From the NCBI RefSeq assembly GCF_000367365.1, contig NZ_BARF01000025.1:1-64000 (forward strand): DNA of 64,000 nucleotides, in the 5' to 3' direction. The stretch comes from Streptomyces prunicolor NBRC 13075. GTDB lineage: Bacteria; Actinomycetota; Actinomycetes; Streptomycetales; Streptomycetaceae. Position numbers and translations under genes: made by a program. This document shows, one piece after another, positions 50,489 through 59,242 of the stretch. The notes under the pieces were generated by a model. It searched no databases. It saw nothing but the letters and a program-made list of their open reading frames with translations, and was not told the origin of the DNA. Each line of letters opens with the position of its first letter. Position 1 is the stretch's first letter.

Positions 50489-53400
50489 CTACCGCAGTTC
50501 GACGAGCAGGTCGCCGCCCTCGACCTGCTGGATGCGGTTGATGGCGAGGCGGGCGACCCGGCCGGACTTGGGCGCGGTGATCGCCGCCTCCATCTTCATC
50601 GCCTCGATCGTGGCGACGGTGACTCCGGCCTGCACCTCGTCGCCCTCCTCGACCGCGAGGGTGACCACACCCGCGAACGGCGCCGCGACATGACCCTGGT
50701 TGGTGCGGTCGGCCTTCTCGGTGACGGGGACGTCGGAGGCGGCTGCCGTGTCCCGCACCTGGACCGGGCGGATCTGTCCGTTCAGAGCGGACATCACGGT
50801 GCGCATCCCGCGTTCGTCGGCCTCGCCGACCGCCTCCAACTCGATGAGGAGCCGGACGCCGGGTTCGAGGTCGACCGTGTACTCCTTGCCGGGCCGGATG
50901 CCGTAGAAGAAGTCCTTGCTGTCCAGGACGCTGGTGTCGCCGTAGGTCTGGCGGTGGTTCTCGAACTCGCGGGTCGGGCCGGGGAACAGCAGGCGGTTGA
51001 GGGTGGCGCGGCGGTCCTTGTCGAGGGCCGTGCGGTCCTCGGGGCTCAGGTCCTGGACGGGCTTGGGGGCGGCGCGGCCCTGGAGCGCCTTGGTGCGGAA
51101 CGGCTCGGGCCAGCCACCGGGCGGGGTGCCCAATTCGCCGCGCAGGAAGCCGATCACGGAGTCCGGGATGTCGTACCGGTCGGGGGACGCCTCGAAGTCG
51201 GCGGGGCTCACTCCGGCGCCGACCAGGTGCAGGGCGAGGTCGCCCACGACCTTCGACGACGGGGTCACCTTCACCAGGTGGCCGAGGATGCGGTCGGCGG
51301 CGGCGTACATCGCCTCGATGTCCTCGAAGCGGTCACCGAGGCCGAGCGCGATGGCCTGGGTGCGCAGGTTGGAGAGCTGGCCGCCGGGGATCTCGTGGTG
51401 GTAGACGCGGCCGGTGGGCGAGGCGAGGCCCGCCTCGAAGGGGGCGTAGGTCTTGCGGACGCTCTCCCAGTACGGTTCCAGGTCGCCGATGGCCTGGAGG
51501 TCGAGGCCGGTGGGGCGGTCGGAGTAGTCGGTCGCGGCGACGATCGCGGAGAGGGACGGCTGCGAGGTCGTCCCCGCCATGGGGGCCACCGCGCCGTCCA
51601 CGGCGTCCGCACCCGCCTGGATCGCGGCCAGGTAGGTGGCGAGCTGACCGCCCGCCGTGTCGTGGGTGTGCAGGTGGACCGGCAGGCCGAACTCGCGGCG
51701 CAGCGCCGATACGAGCGTCGCGGCGGCGGGAGCGCGGAGCAGGCCCGCCATGTCCTTGACGGCCAGGACATGTGCGCCCGCTTCTACGATCTGCTCGGCG
51801 AGGCGGAGGTAGTAATCGAGCGTGTAGAGGCGCTCGTTGGGGTCGGACAGGTCCGAGGTGTAACAGAGGGCGACCTCTGCGATCGACGTTCCCGTGGCGC
51901 GTACGGCGTCGATGGCCGGGCGCATCTGGCCCACGTCGTTCAGCGCGTCGAAGATGCGGAAGATGTCGATGCCGGTGGCGGCGGCCTCCTGGACGAAGGC
52001 GTCGGTGACCTGGGTCGGATAGGGCGTGTAGCCCACGGTGTTGCGTCCGCGCAGCAGCATCTGGAGGCAGATGTTGGGGACGGCCTCGCGCAGGGCGGCG
52101 AGCCGGTCCCAGGGGTCCTCGGCGAGGAAGCGGAGCGCGACGTCGTAGGTGGCGCCGCCCCAGCATTCCAGGGAGAGGAGTTGGGGCACGGTGTGGGCCA
52201 CGACCGGGGCGACCGCGAGGAGGTCCTTGGTGCGGACTCGGGTGGCGAGGAGCGACTGGTGGGCGTCGCGGAAGGTGGTGTCGGTGACGCCGATCGTGGG
52301 TGATTCGCGCAGGTGGCGGGCGAAGCCCTCGGGGCCGAGTTCGGCGAGCAACTGCCGTGAACCGGCCGGGGGTTCGGCGCTCGGGACCGGCGGCAGCTTG
52401 GTGGTGGGGTCGATCAGTTCGGGGCGTTCGCCGTGCGGCTTGTTGACCGTGACATCGGCCAGGTAGGTGAGCAACTTGGTGCCGCGGTCGGCCGATTGAC
52501 GGGCCGTCAGCAACTGCGGGCGCTGCTCGATGAACGACGTGGTGATCCGCCCGGCCTGGAAGTCCGGGTCGTCCAACACCGCCTGGAGGAACGGGATGTT
52601 GGTGGCCACACCGCGGATGCGGAACTCGGCGACAGCCCGCCGCGCACGATTGACGGCGGTGGTGAAGTCCCGTCCCCGGCAGGTGAGTTTGACCAGCATG
52701 GAGTCGAAGTGCGCGCTGATCTCCGTACCGGCGTGGGTGGTTCCGCCGTCGAGGCGGATGCCGGAACCGCCGGGCGAGCGGTAGGCGCTGATCCGGCCGG
52801 TGTCCGGACGGAAGCCGTTGGCGGGGTCCTCGGTGGTGATACGGCACTGGAGGGCGGCGCCGTGCAGGGTGACCGTCTCCTGCGAGAGGCCGAGGTCGGC
52901 GAGGGTCTCCCCGGAGGCGATCCGCAGCTGTGCCTGGACGAGGTCGACGTCGGTGACCTCCTCGGTGACCGTGTGCTCGACCTGGATGCGTGGGTTCATC
53001 TCGATGAAGACGTGGTTGCCGGCCGGGTCGAGGAGGAACTCGACGGTGCCCGCGTTGCGGTACCCGATCTCGCGGGCGAAGCGCACGGCGTCGGCGCAGA
53101 TCCGGTCCCGCAGGGCGGGGTCGAGGTTGGGCGCGGGGGCCAGCTCGACGACCTTCTGGTGCCGGCGCTGCAGCGAACAGTCGCGCTCGAAGAGGTGGAT
53201 GACGTTGCCCTCGCCGTCGGCGAGGATCTGCACCTCGATGTGACGGGGGTCGACGACGGCCTTCTCCAGGAACACCGTGGCGTCGCCGAACGCGGACATG
53301 GCCTCGCGGGCCGCCGCCTCGATGGACTCGCGCAGGGTGGCCGGGTCCTCGACGCGGCGCATACCGCGTCCCCCACCGCCGGCTACCGCCTTCACGAACA

Positions 53401-53863
53401 CCGGGAAGCCGATCTCCTCGGCGGCGCGGACCAGTTCGTCGACGTCGGTGGAGGGCGCCGAGGAGCCGAGCACCGGTACGCCGGCCGCGCGGGCGGCGGC
53501 GATCGCCGTGGCCTTGTTGCCGGTCATCTCCAGGATGTGGGCGCTGGGACCGACGAAGGTGATGCCCGCCTCCTCGCAGGCGCGGGCGAGTTCGGGGTTC
53601 TCGGAGAGGAACCCGTAACCCGGATAGACCGCGTCCGCTCCCGCCCGCCGGGCCGCGCGGACGATCTCCTCGACCGAGAGATAGGCGCGGACCGGGTGCC
53701 CGGGCTCACCGATCTCGTAGGCCTCGTCGGCCTTGAGCCGGTGCAGCGAATTGCGGTCCTCGTGGGGGAAGACCGCGACCGTTCGCGCGCCCAGCTCATA
53801 GCCGGCGCGGAACGCCCTGATCGCGATCTCTCCACGGTTGGCGACCAGCACCTTGCGGAACAT
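50489..53863 (-). CDS. pyc: Pyruvate carboxylase
   Basis: A 1124-residue single-chain enzyme that makes oxaloacetate from pyruvate, bicarbonate and ATP. Order of domains: biotin carboxylase (KVLVANRGEIAIRAFRAGYE, KAVAGGGGRGMRRV, ERDCSLQRRHQK), carboxyltransferase (GVTDTTFRDAHQSLLATRVR, LECWGGATYD, HLHTHDTAGG) and C-terminal biotin carrier with the biotinyl Lys in EAMKMEA. Length matches the family. The ATG at 53861-53863 starts directly before the conserved FRKVLVANRGE; AAGGGATC lies upstream. An upstream extension in the frame has no conserved sequence. It is divergent from the chitinase gene. Confidence 0.97.
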   Translation of the reverse strand: MFRKVLVANRGEIAIRAFRAGYELGARTVAVFPHEDRNSLHRLKADEAYEIGEPGHPVRAYLSVEEIVRAARRAGADAVYPGYGFLSENPELARACEEAGITFVGPSAHILEMTGNKATAIAAARAAGVPVLGSSAPSTDVDELVRAAEEIGFPVFVKAVAGGGGRGMRRVEDPATLRESIEAAAREAMSAFGDATVFLEKAVVDPRHIEVQILADGEGNVIHLFERDCSLQRRHQKVVELAPAPNLDPALRDRICADAVRFAREIGYRNAGTVEFLLDPAGNHVFIEMNPRIQVEHTVTEEVTDVDLVQAQLRIASGETLADLGLSQETVTLHGAALQCRITTEDPANGFRPDTGRISAYRSPGGSGIRLDGGTTHAGTEISAHFDSMLVKLTCRGRDFTTAVNRARRAVAEFRIRGVATNIPFLQAVLDDPDFQAGRITTSFIEQRPQLLTARQSADRGTKLLTYLADVTVNKPHGERPELIDPTTKLPPVPSAEPPAGSRQLLAELGPEGFARHLRESPTIGVTDTTFRDAHQSLLATRVRTKDLLAVAPVVAHTVPQLLSLECWGGATYDVALRFLAEDPWDRLAALREAVPNICLQMLLRGRNTVGYTPYPTQVTDAFVQEAAATGIDIFRIFDALNDVGQMRPAIDAVRATGTSIAEVALCYTSDLSDPNERLYTLDYYLRLAEQIVEAGAHVLAVKDMAGLLRAPAAATLVSALRREFGLPVHLHTHDTAGGQLATYLAAIQAGADAVDGAVAPMAGTTSQPSLSAIVAATDYSDRPTGLDLQAIGDLEPYWESVRKTYAPFEAGLASPTGRVYHHEIPGGQLSNLRTQAIALGLGDRFEDIEAMYAAADRILGHLVKVTPSSKVVGDLALHLVGAGVSPADFEASPDRYDIPDSVIGFLRGELGTPPGGWPEPFRTKALQGRAAPKPVQDLSPEDRTALDKDRRATLNRLLFPGPTREFENHRQTYGDTSVLDSKDFFYGIRPGKEYTVDLEPGVRLLIELEAVGEADERGMRTVMSALNGQIRPVQVRDTAAASDVPVTEKADRTNQGHVAAPFAGVVTLAVEEGDEVQAGVTVATIEAMKMEAAITAPKSGRVARLAINRIQQVEGGDLLVELR

Positions 53864-53997
53864 TCCCGATCCCTTCAGCCTGCCGATGACGTGCACCATG
53901 GTGTCGGCGCCGCCCCTGTAACGCCATGTGAGCCGGGACACTAGTCGCAAACGTGTCGCGTGACGCGGTCCACCGGGCCGAGGGTAAAGAAATCGTA

Positions 53998-54031
53998 TGG
54001 TCTAGTCCAAAGAGCAATTTGGTCCAGTCCA
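53998..54031. promoter_or_regulatory. Two DasR-like boxes before the chitinase gene
   Basis: TGGTCTAGTCCA (53998-54009) and TGGTCCAGTCCA (54020-54031) repeat with a 22-bp period. They match the 12-bp direct repeats known in Streptomyces chitinase promoters and the DasR responsive element built on TGGTCTAGACCA. TTGACG at 54037-54042 could be a -35. Control by N-acetylglucosamine via DasR is inferred. Confidence 0.8.
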
Positions 54032-54098
54032 ATCTGTTGACGTGGCCGCGACAGCGCCAGAAGCTGGGCGCCTCCCCCACTCCGACCGGAGGCACAAC

Positions 54099-55313
54099 GT
54101 GACACGTCTTCGTGCATGTCTGGGCGCGGCAGCCACCGTGGCGCTCGCCGCCGCGGGCACGACCGCACTGTTCGCGGGCAACGCCCAGGGCGCGACCACC
54201 GCGCTGAGCAACCGCTGGTACGCCGCTGCCCCCTACCTGATGCCGACGGACAACAACCCGCCGGACGCGGGCGCCATCATGGACGCCACCGGCCTCAAGG
54301 CCTTCCAGCTCGCCTTCGTCCTCGCCCCCAACGGCGGCGGCTGCTCCCCCACCTGGGGCGGCACCTCACCGGTCTCCTCGGACACCGCCGTCCAGTCGGT
54401 GATCAACACGATCCGCGCCAAGGGTGGCGACGTCTCCGTCTCCATCGGCGGCTACGGCGGCACCAAGCTCGGCCAGGCCTGCTCCGACCCGGCCTCGACG
54501 GCGGCGGCATACCAGCAGGTGATCACCAAGTACGGCCTGCACGCGATCGACTTCGACCTGGAGGAGCCGGAGTACGAGAACACCGCGGCCATCCACAACG
54601 AGATCGGCGCGGCCAAGATCCTCCAGCAGAACAACTCGGGTCTGTACGTCTCCGTCACCACGGCCGGCACGGCGGACGGCACGGGCTGGTTCGGCAAGCA
54701 GATGCTGCTGGAGGCGAAGTCGCAGGGCTTCACGCCGAACAACTTCTCCATCATGCCGTTCGACGGCGGCTTCAACGGCGCGGCCTCCCAGACCAGCGCG
54801 CTCACCAACTTCAACTCCATTCTCCAGTCCACGTTCGGCTGGGACCAGGCGACCGCGTACGCCCACGAGGGCTTCTCGGGGATGAACGGCCGCAGCGACA
54901 CCGGCGAGTACTTCACCCAGGCGGACTTCCAGACCGTCCTGAACTACGCCACCAGCCACAACATGGACCGCTTCACGTTCTGGTCCCTCAACCGCGACCG
55001 CCAGTGCAGTCCGGTCGACAACGGCGGTACGACGTCCGGGACTTGCTCCAGCGTGGCGCAGAACGCGTGGGACTTCGCCAAGTACTCGGTGCAGTTCGCG
55101 GGCGTGACCCCGCCGACCTCGACACCCACGCCGACCCCGACTCCGACGCCCACCCCCGGCACGTGCAAGACGGCGTGGAGTTCCACGGCCGTCTACACGC
55201 AGGGCAACGAGGTGTCGTACGGCAACCACAACTGGGTGGCCAAGTGGTGGACCCAGAACGAGGTGCCCGGTGCCTCCCAGTGGGGCCCCTGGCAGGACGA
55301 GGGCTCCTGCTGA
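54099..55313 (+). CDS. Secreted chitinase, GH18 with C-terminal CBM5/12
   Basis: A 404-residue exported chitinase. The signal peptide ends about AQGA (residue 31). The GH18 barrel has SIGGYGG and the catalytic DxDxE as Asp151-Phe-Asp153-Leu-Glu155. A proline-threonine linker (TSTPTPTPTPTPTPGT) leads to a CBM5/12-type chitin-binding module (WSSTAVYTQGNEVSYGNHNW) ended by Cys. GTG at 54099 has GGAGG six bases before it. Two DasR-like boxes lie upstream. A short hairpin overlaps the stop codon. Confidence 0.95.
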   Translation: MTRLRACLGAAATVALAAAGTTALFAGNAQGATTALSNRWYAAAPYLMPTDNNPPDAGAIMDATGLKAFQLAFVLAPNGGGCSPTWGGTSPVSSDTAVQSVINTIRAKGGDVSVSIGGYGGTKLGQACSDPASTAAAYQQVITKYGLHAIDFDLEEPEYENTAAIHNEIGAAKILQQNNSGLYVSVTTAGTADGTGWFGKQMLLEAKSQGFTPNNFSIMPFDGGFNGAASQTSALTNFNSILQSTFGWDQATAYAHEGFSGMNGRSDTGEYFTQADFQTVLNYATSHNMDRFTFWSLNRDRQCSPVDNGGTTSGTCSSVAQNAWDFAKYSVQFAGVTPPTSTPTPTPTPTPTPGTCKTAWSSTAVYTQGNEVSYGNHNWVAKWWTQNEVPGASQWGPWQDEGSC

Positions 55314-55327
55314 TCCGGCGGGATCAG
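55310..55327. terminator. Short hairpin at the chitinase stop codon
   Basis: CTGATCC-GGCG-GGATCAG, a perfect 7-bp stem including the stop codon. Weak compared with the hairpin at 28863, so its role as terminator is uncertain. Confidence 0.35.
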
Positions 55328-55460
55328 TAGGACATGGGCTGCGACGTCAAGCAGGCCTTGAGAAAGGCGTACTTGGCGTCGCTGTCCGCTGCGGCAAGCG
55401 GAACGCCCGTACTCACGGACTGGACAGTCTCGACAGCTGTTCGGCAGTTCAACTCGCTTG
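55324..55460 (-). other. Unassigned open stretch, possible gene fragment
   Basis: The minus strand reads ELNCRTAVETVQSVSTGVPL, then AAADSDAKYAFLKACLTSQP and MSY before a stop. Composition looks protein-like (two Cys, helical segments), but there is no start codon with a ribosome site and I do not recognise a family. It may be the end of a lost gene. Confidence 0.25.
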
Positions 55461-56195
55461 CTAGCGAAGGATGTTGACCGCCCGCGCGACGACCAGGACG
55501 ACGATCGACACGGAGACCGAGGACTGGCCCATCATCAGCATCTTGGCCCAGCGGGAGAGCGGCATCACGTCGGTCGGGCTGAAGGCGGTGGAGTTGGTGA
55601 AGGACAGGTACAGGTAGTCCAGGAACACCGGTTCCCAGTCCGGCGGCGCGGTCTCCGGGCTCTGCATCTGGACGAAGAGGAAGTCTGCGTACTGGTGGTG
55701 CCCCATGACCCGTGCCATCGGCCCGCCGCGGTCCCACTCCCAGTACCAGAGGGCGAACACGATGACGTTCGTCAGCCAGATGGCACCTCCGGTCAGCAGC
55801 AGCGGCCCGGCGTCCAGCCCCTCGGTGCCCCTGACCAGGCCCACCACCAGCCGGGCCGCCGACCAGCTGTTGGCCAGGCTGATCACACCCGTCAGAACCA
55901 GACTCGGCCAGCGCAGCCACCGCGTGCCGGGCTCGATCCGCCGGGGATTGGCGACGAACAGGCCGACCATCAGCGCGAGTTCGAGGGCCGGGAGCAGCCA
56001 GTACGGCTGGAAGGCGAGCCGGTGCGGCAGCGTCATCTGCAGGGCGAACGCCACCAGGATCACGGCGGACACCGCCCACCGTGTCTCGCCGCGCGTCACC
56101 CGGCGCCACGCGGGCACCACATCGCGCCCGCTGTCCTCCAGCAGCCGCTCGATCCTGGCCAAGCGGCTGCTGGAGTCGTCCCTACCGTCCGTCAT
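55461..56195 (-). CDS. Small membrane protein, DUF1345-like
   Basis: A 244-residue protein with about five or six membrane segments and a charged N-terminus. The re-entrant block SFTNSTAFSPTDVMPLSRWA, followed by KMLMMGQSSVS and a last membrane helix (VSIVVLVVARAVNIL), is reminiscent of DUF1345 proteins and distantly of two-helix channel cores. The ATG at 56193-56195 has no clear ribosome site; the frame is open upstream, but that region lacks hydrophobic or conserved sequence. Monocistronic; function unknown. Confidence 0.7.
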   Translation of the reverse strand: MTDGRDDSSSRLARIERLLEDSGRDVVPAWRRVTRGETRWAVSAVILVAFALQMTLPHRLAFQPYWLLPALELALMVGLFVANPRRIEPGTRWLRWPSLVLTGVISLANSWSAARLVVGLVRGTEGLDAGPLLLTGGAIWLTNVIVFALWYWEWDRGGPMARVMGHHQYADFLFVQMQSPETAPPDWEPVFLDYLYLSFTNSTAFSPTDVMPLSRWAKMLMMGQSSVSVSIVVLVVARAVNILR

Positions 56196-56304
56196 GGCAG
56201 CGATTGTCCCCGGTGAGGGGGCGATCGGATGACGCGCCCCACCCTGGACGCCTGCGGATGTTCCGGCCGGTCGCGGTTGCCCGCCACCGACCGACCCCGA
56301 CAGC

Positions 56305-57489
56305 TCAGCCCCGCAACGGCTCCGCCAGCCGCCCCAACAGCCCCGCGACCAGCGCCGTCTGCGCAGGCACCGTATCGACGTAGATGAACTCGCCCTGGGC
56401 ATGCGCCCCGTCGCCGACCGCCCCCATGCCGCACAGCACCGGCAGACCGAGCGCGGCGACGAAGTTGGCGTCGCTGGCGCCGCCGACGGCGGTATCGCGC
56501 AGGGCGTCGCGGCCCTGCTCGCGGGCGACTTCCCGGGCGAGGTCGAGCAGCGGGGCGGAGGCGGCGTTGAGGGTCATCGGGGGCCGGTTCCAGGCGTGGT
56601 CGATCTCGATGCGGACGCGCGGGTCGCTGACCTTGATGGCGTCCAACTCCTCGTCCACCCGGTCCTGTTCGGCGGCGCTGCTCACCCGGATGTCGACCCC
56701 GGCGGTGGCCTGCCCGGCGACGACGTTGATGGCCGAACCGCCCTTGATGAGCCCGGTGTTGATGGTGGTGCCCCGCTCGGGGGCGGCCACGGCAGCGGCG
56801 GCCACCACGAACTCGGACAGCGCGGTGATCGCACTCGCCCCGTCCTGCGGCGCGAGCCCGGCGTGCGAGGCGACACCGGTGGCCGTGACGTGGAAGATCC
56901 CGGTGCCCTTGCGGGCGGTCTTCACCGCGCCGTGGGCACTCGGCTCAAGGACCAGCGTGACGTCGACCTGCTGCGCGACCTCCTCGATCACCGGCCGCGA
57001 GGACAGGGAGCCGATCTCCTCGTCGCCATTGAAGAGGAACGTGACGGTGGGCAGGGGCGCCCCGCTCTCCCGGGCCAGCTTCAGTGCCCAAATGCCCTGC
57101 GCCAGACCGGTCTTCATGTCGAAGATGCCGGGTCCGCCGAGCTTCTCCCGCCCGTCGTCCGCCGCTTCCGGCTGCGCCCATCCGGCGAGGGTCCCGATCG
57201 GCCATACGGTGTCGTAGTGCCCGATGAGGGCGACATGCCCGGCGCCGGTGCCGGTGTAGGTCAGGGTGAGGGTGTCGCCGCACTCGCCGCCGGGACGGCG
57301 CTGCTCGTGGTCGGGTCGGCCGAGCCGCTGGACGGTCAGCTCGCGCAGCAGATCCAGGCCGCTCGCGAGGCCGGGAAGGTCGTAGCTCCCGGTCTCGTGG
57401 CGGACGAGGGTCAGGATGTCCTCGACGATCTGCGGCGAGACGTCGTGGGCGCGGGCGGTGAGGGTGGCGGCTGCGGGTGAAGCGGTCAT
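56305..57489 (-). CDS. M20-family metallopeptidase (carboxypeptidase G2-like)
   Basis: A 394-residue two-zinc amidohydrolase. Metal ligands are visible in IGHYDTVWP (His, Asp), GGPGIFDMKTGLAQG (Asp) and NGDEEIGSLSS (catalytic and metal Glu), with the C-terminal His in GDGAHAQGEF. The dimerisation domain is inserted from about residue 190 to 300. It follows the AbgT gene by 79 bp on the same strand, so cleavage of aminobenzoyl-glutamate or another N-acyl-glutamate after uptake is likely. AGAAGG precedes the ATG. Confidence 0.88.
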   Translation of the reverse strand: MTASPAAATLTARAHDVSPQIVEDILTLVRHETGSYDLPGLASGLDLLRELTVQRLGRPDHEQRRPGGECGDTLTLTYTGTGAGHVALIGHYDTVWPIGTLAGWAQPEAADDGREKLGGPGIFDMKTGLAQGIWALKLARESGAPLPTVTFLFNGDEEIGSLSSRPVIEEVAQQVDVTLVLEPSAHGAVKTARKGTGIFHVTATGVASHAGLAPQDGASAITALSEFVVAAAAVAAPERGTTINTGLIKGGSAINVVAGQATAGVDIRVSSAAEQDRVDEELDAIKVSDPRVRIEIDHAWNRPPMTLNAASAPLLDLAREVAREQGRDALRDTAVGGASDANFVAALGLPVLCGMGAVGDGAHAQGEFIYVDTVPAQTALVAGLLGRLAEPLRG

Positions 57490-57568
57490 GATCTGCCTTC
57501 TGTTGCGGAACTGCGGCTCGAGTCGGATCGGGTCAGGGCGGGTCGGTCGACGGGTTCGGTCGACGGGT

Positions 57569-59128
57569 TCAGCTGACGCCGAAGGGGATGTCCAGCAGGT
57601 ACCAGGCCACGAAGAACGCGACCCAGACGACCCACACGACGGCGGCGATCGGGATCGTGAAGGAGGCCAGGGTGCCGATGCCGGCGGACTTGCGGTACTG
57701 CTGGATGAAGCCCAGGGCCATGACGAAGTAGGGGCTCATCGGGGTGATGCAGTTGGTGACGGAGTCGGCGACGCGGTAGACGGCCTGGGTGGTCTCGGGC
57801 TCGATGCCGATGAGCATCAGCATGGGGACGAGGACCGGCGCGGCCAGTGCCCACAGGGCGGAGCCGCTGGTGATGACGAGGTTCATGAAGGTGATCAGCA
57901 CGGCGATGCCGACGAGCACGGTCCAGCCGTGCAGATGCAGGTCGCGCAGTGTCTCGGCGCCCTTGACGGCGAGGATGTTGCCGATGTTCGTCCACTTGAA
58001 GTAGGCGAGGAACTGGGCGATCGCGAAGAACAGCACGAGGATCGGCGCCATCGAGCGGGTGCCGTCGACCATCGCGCCGATGCTGTCGCGGGCGGCGGTG
58101 AAGGTGCCGGACAGTCGGCCGTAGACGGTGCCGAGCACGGCGAAGAACACGCCGAGGACGAGTGCCATGCCGCCGATCAGCGGGGAGTCGACGATGCCGC
58201 CGCCCTCGCCGCGCAGGGGTGAGGACGCGGGGATCATGGCCGCCGCGAGGAGCGCGAGGAAGCCGACGGCGACCAGTCCGGTGACGCGCAGGGCGCGCTG
58301 CTGCCGCTCGGTGACCTCGATCTCCGCGAGTTCTCCGGCGTCGGGCGCGGCGAGGGGCTCGTCGGGTTCCAGGTCGGAGCGGCGGGCGAGGACCTTGTCG
58401 ACGACGAGGGTGATCACCAGCGCCACCACGACCGACGAGCCGAGGCTGAAGAAGTAGTTGGCGACCGGGGTGACGACGTAGTGCGCGTCGATGGTGTGGG
58501 CGGCGGCCGTGGAGATCCCGGAGAGCAGGACGTCCGTGGTGGTGAGCGACGGTGAGGCGTCGTACCCGGCGGCGATCGAGACGTAGGCGACGACGCAGCC
58601 GAGGACCGGGCTGCGGCCCGCCGCGCGGAAGACCAGTGCGCCGAGCGGGATGAGGGTGACGTAGGCGGCGTCTCCGGCGACATGACTGACCATGGCCGTC
58701 ATCGAGAGGGCGAAGGTGAGGTACTTGCCGGGCACGCGCGCGACCATGCGGCGCAGCAGGGCGGAGAACAGTCCGCTCTTCTCGGCCACGGCGATGCCGA
58801 ACATCACGGTGAGGATGGTGGCCAGCGGCGGGAAGGCGGCGTAGTTGTCGACGGCGCCCTCCACGGCCATGGTGAGGCCGTCCTTGCTGAGCAGGTTCTG
58901 CACCTTGATGGTCTCGTGCGTGCCGGGGTGCACGGCGCTGAGGCCGGTCGCCGCCAGGACGGCGCTGAGGACGGCGACGATCCCGGCGAGGATCCAGAAC
59001 AGCCAGAAGGGGTTGGGGAGTTTGTTGCCGACCTTCTCGATCGCCGTCAGGCCGCGGAAGGCGGTCCGCAGGACTCTCGACTGGGGCTCGGTGGACGGGG
59101 GTTGAGGTTGAGCGGAGGTGACACTCAT
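57569..59128 (-). CDS. abgT: AbgT-family transporter
   Basis: A 519-residue membrane protein of the AbgT family, whose members import p-aminobenzoyl-glutamate or export sulfonamides. Recognisable blocks are KVGNKLPNPFWLFWILAG, MTAMVSHVAGDAAYVTLIPL and AAGYDASPSLTTTDVLLSG, with about 11-13 membrane segments. The pairing with an M20 peptidase is typical of the aminobenzoyl-glutamate salvage route. AAGAGG precedes the ATG. It is divergent from the Lrp-type gene (114-bp gap). Confidence 0.92.
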   Translation of the reverse strand: MSVTSAQPQPPSTEPQSRVLRTAFRGLTAIEKVGNKLPNPFWLFWILAGIVAVLSAVLAATGLSAVHPGTHETIKVQNLLSKDGLTMAVEGAVDNYAAFPPLATILTVMFGIAVAEKSGLFSALLRRMVARVPGKYLTFALSMTAMVSHVAGDAAYVTLIPLGALVFRAAGRSPVLGCVVAYVSIAAGYDASPSLTTTDVLLSGISTAAAHTIDAHYVVTPVANYFFSLGSSVVVALVITLVVDKVLARRSDLEPDEPLAAPDAGELAEIEVTERQQRALRVTGLVAVGFLALLAAAMIPASSPLRGEGGGIVDSPLIGGMALVLGVFFAVLGTVYGRLSGTFTAARDSIGAMVDGTRSMAPILVLFFAIAQFLAYFKWTNIGNILAVKGAETLRDLHLHGWTVLVGIAVLITFMNLVITSGSALWALAAPVLVPMLMLIGIEPETTQAVYRVADSVTNCITPMSPYFVMALGFIQQYRKSAGIGTLASFTIPIAAVVWVVWVAFFVAWYLLDIPFGVS

Positions 59129-59242
59129 CGGTACCTCTTGGCGCGATGGGGGGATGTTCCTGCGAACAATGGCATCCTGATGAGAGATTCTCTATATCTT
59201 GGAAGTAACAGTGGGATTAAACAGCACCTTAGAGTGAGGCCC

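Noticed and set aside
52433..53944. Long + frame opposite the pyruvate carboxylase gene
   Set aside because: Antisense shadow; the biotin carboxylase motifs on the other strand are intact.
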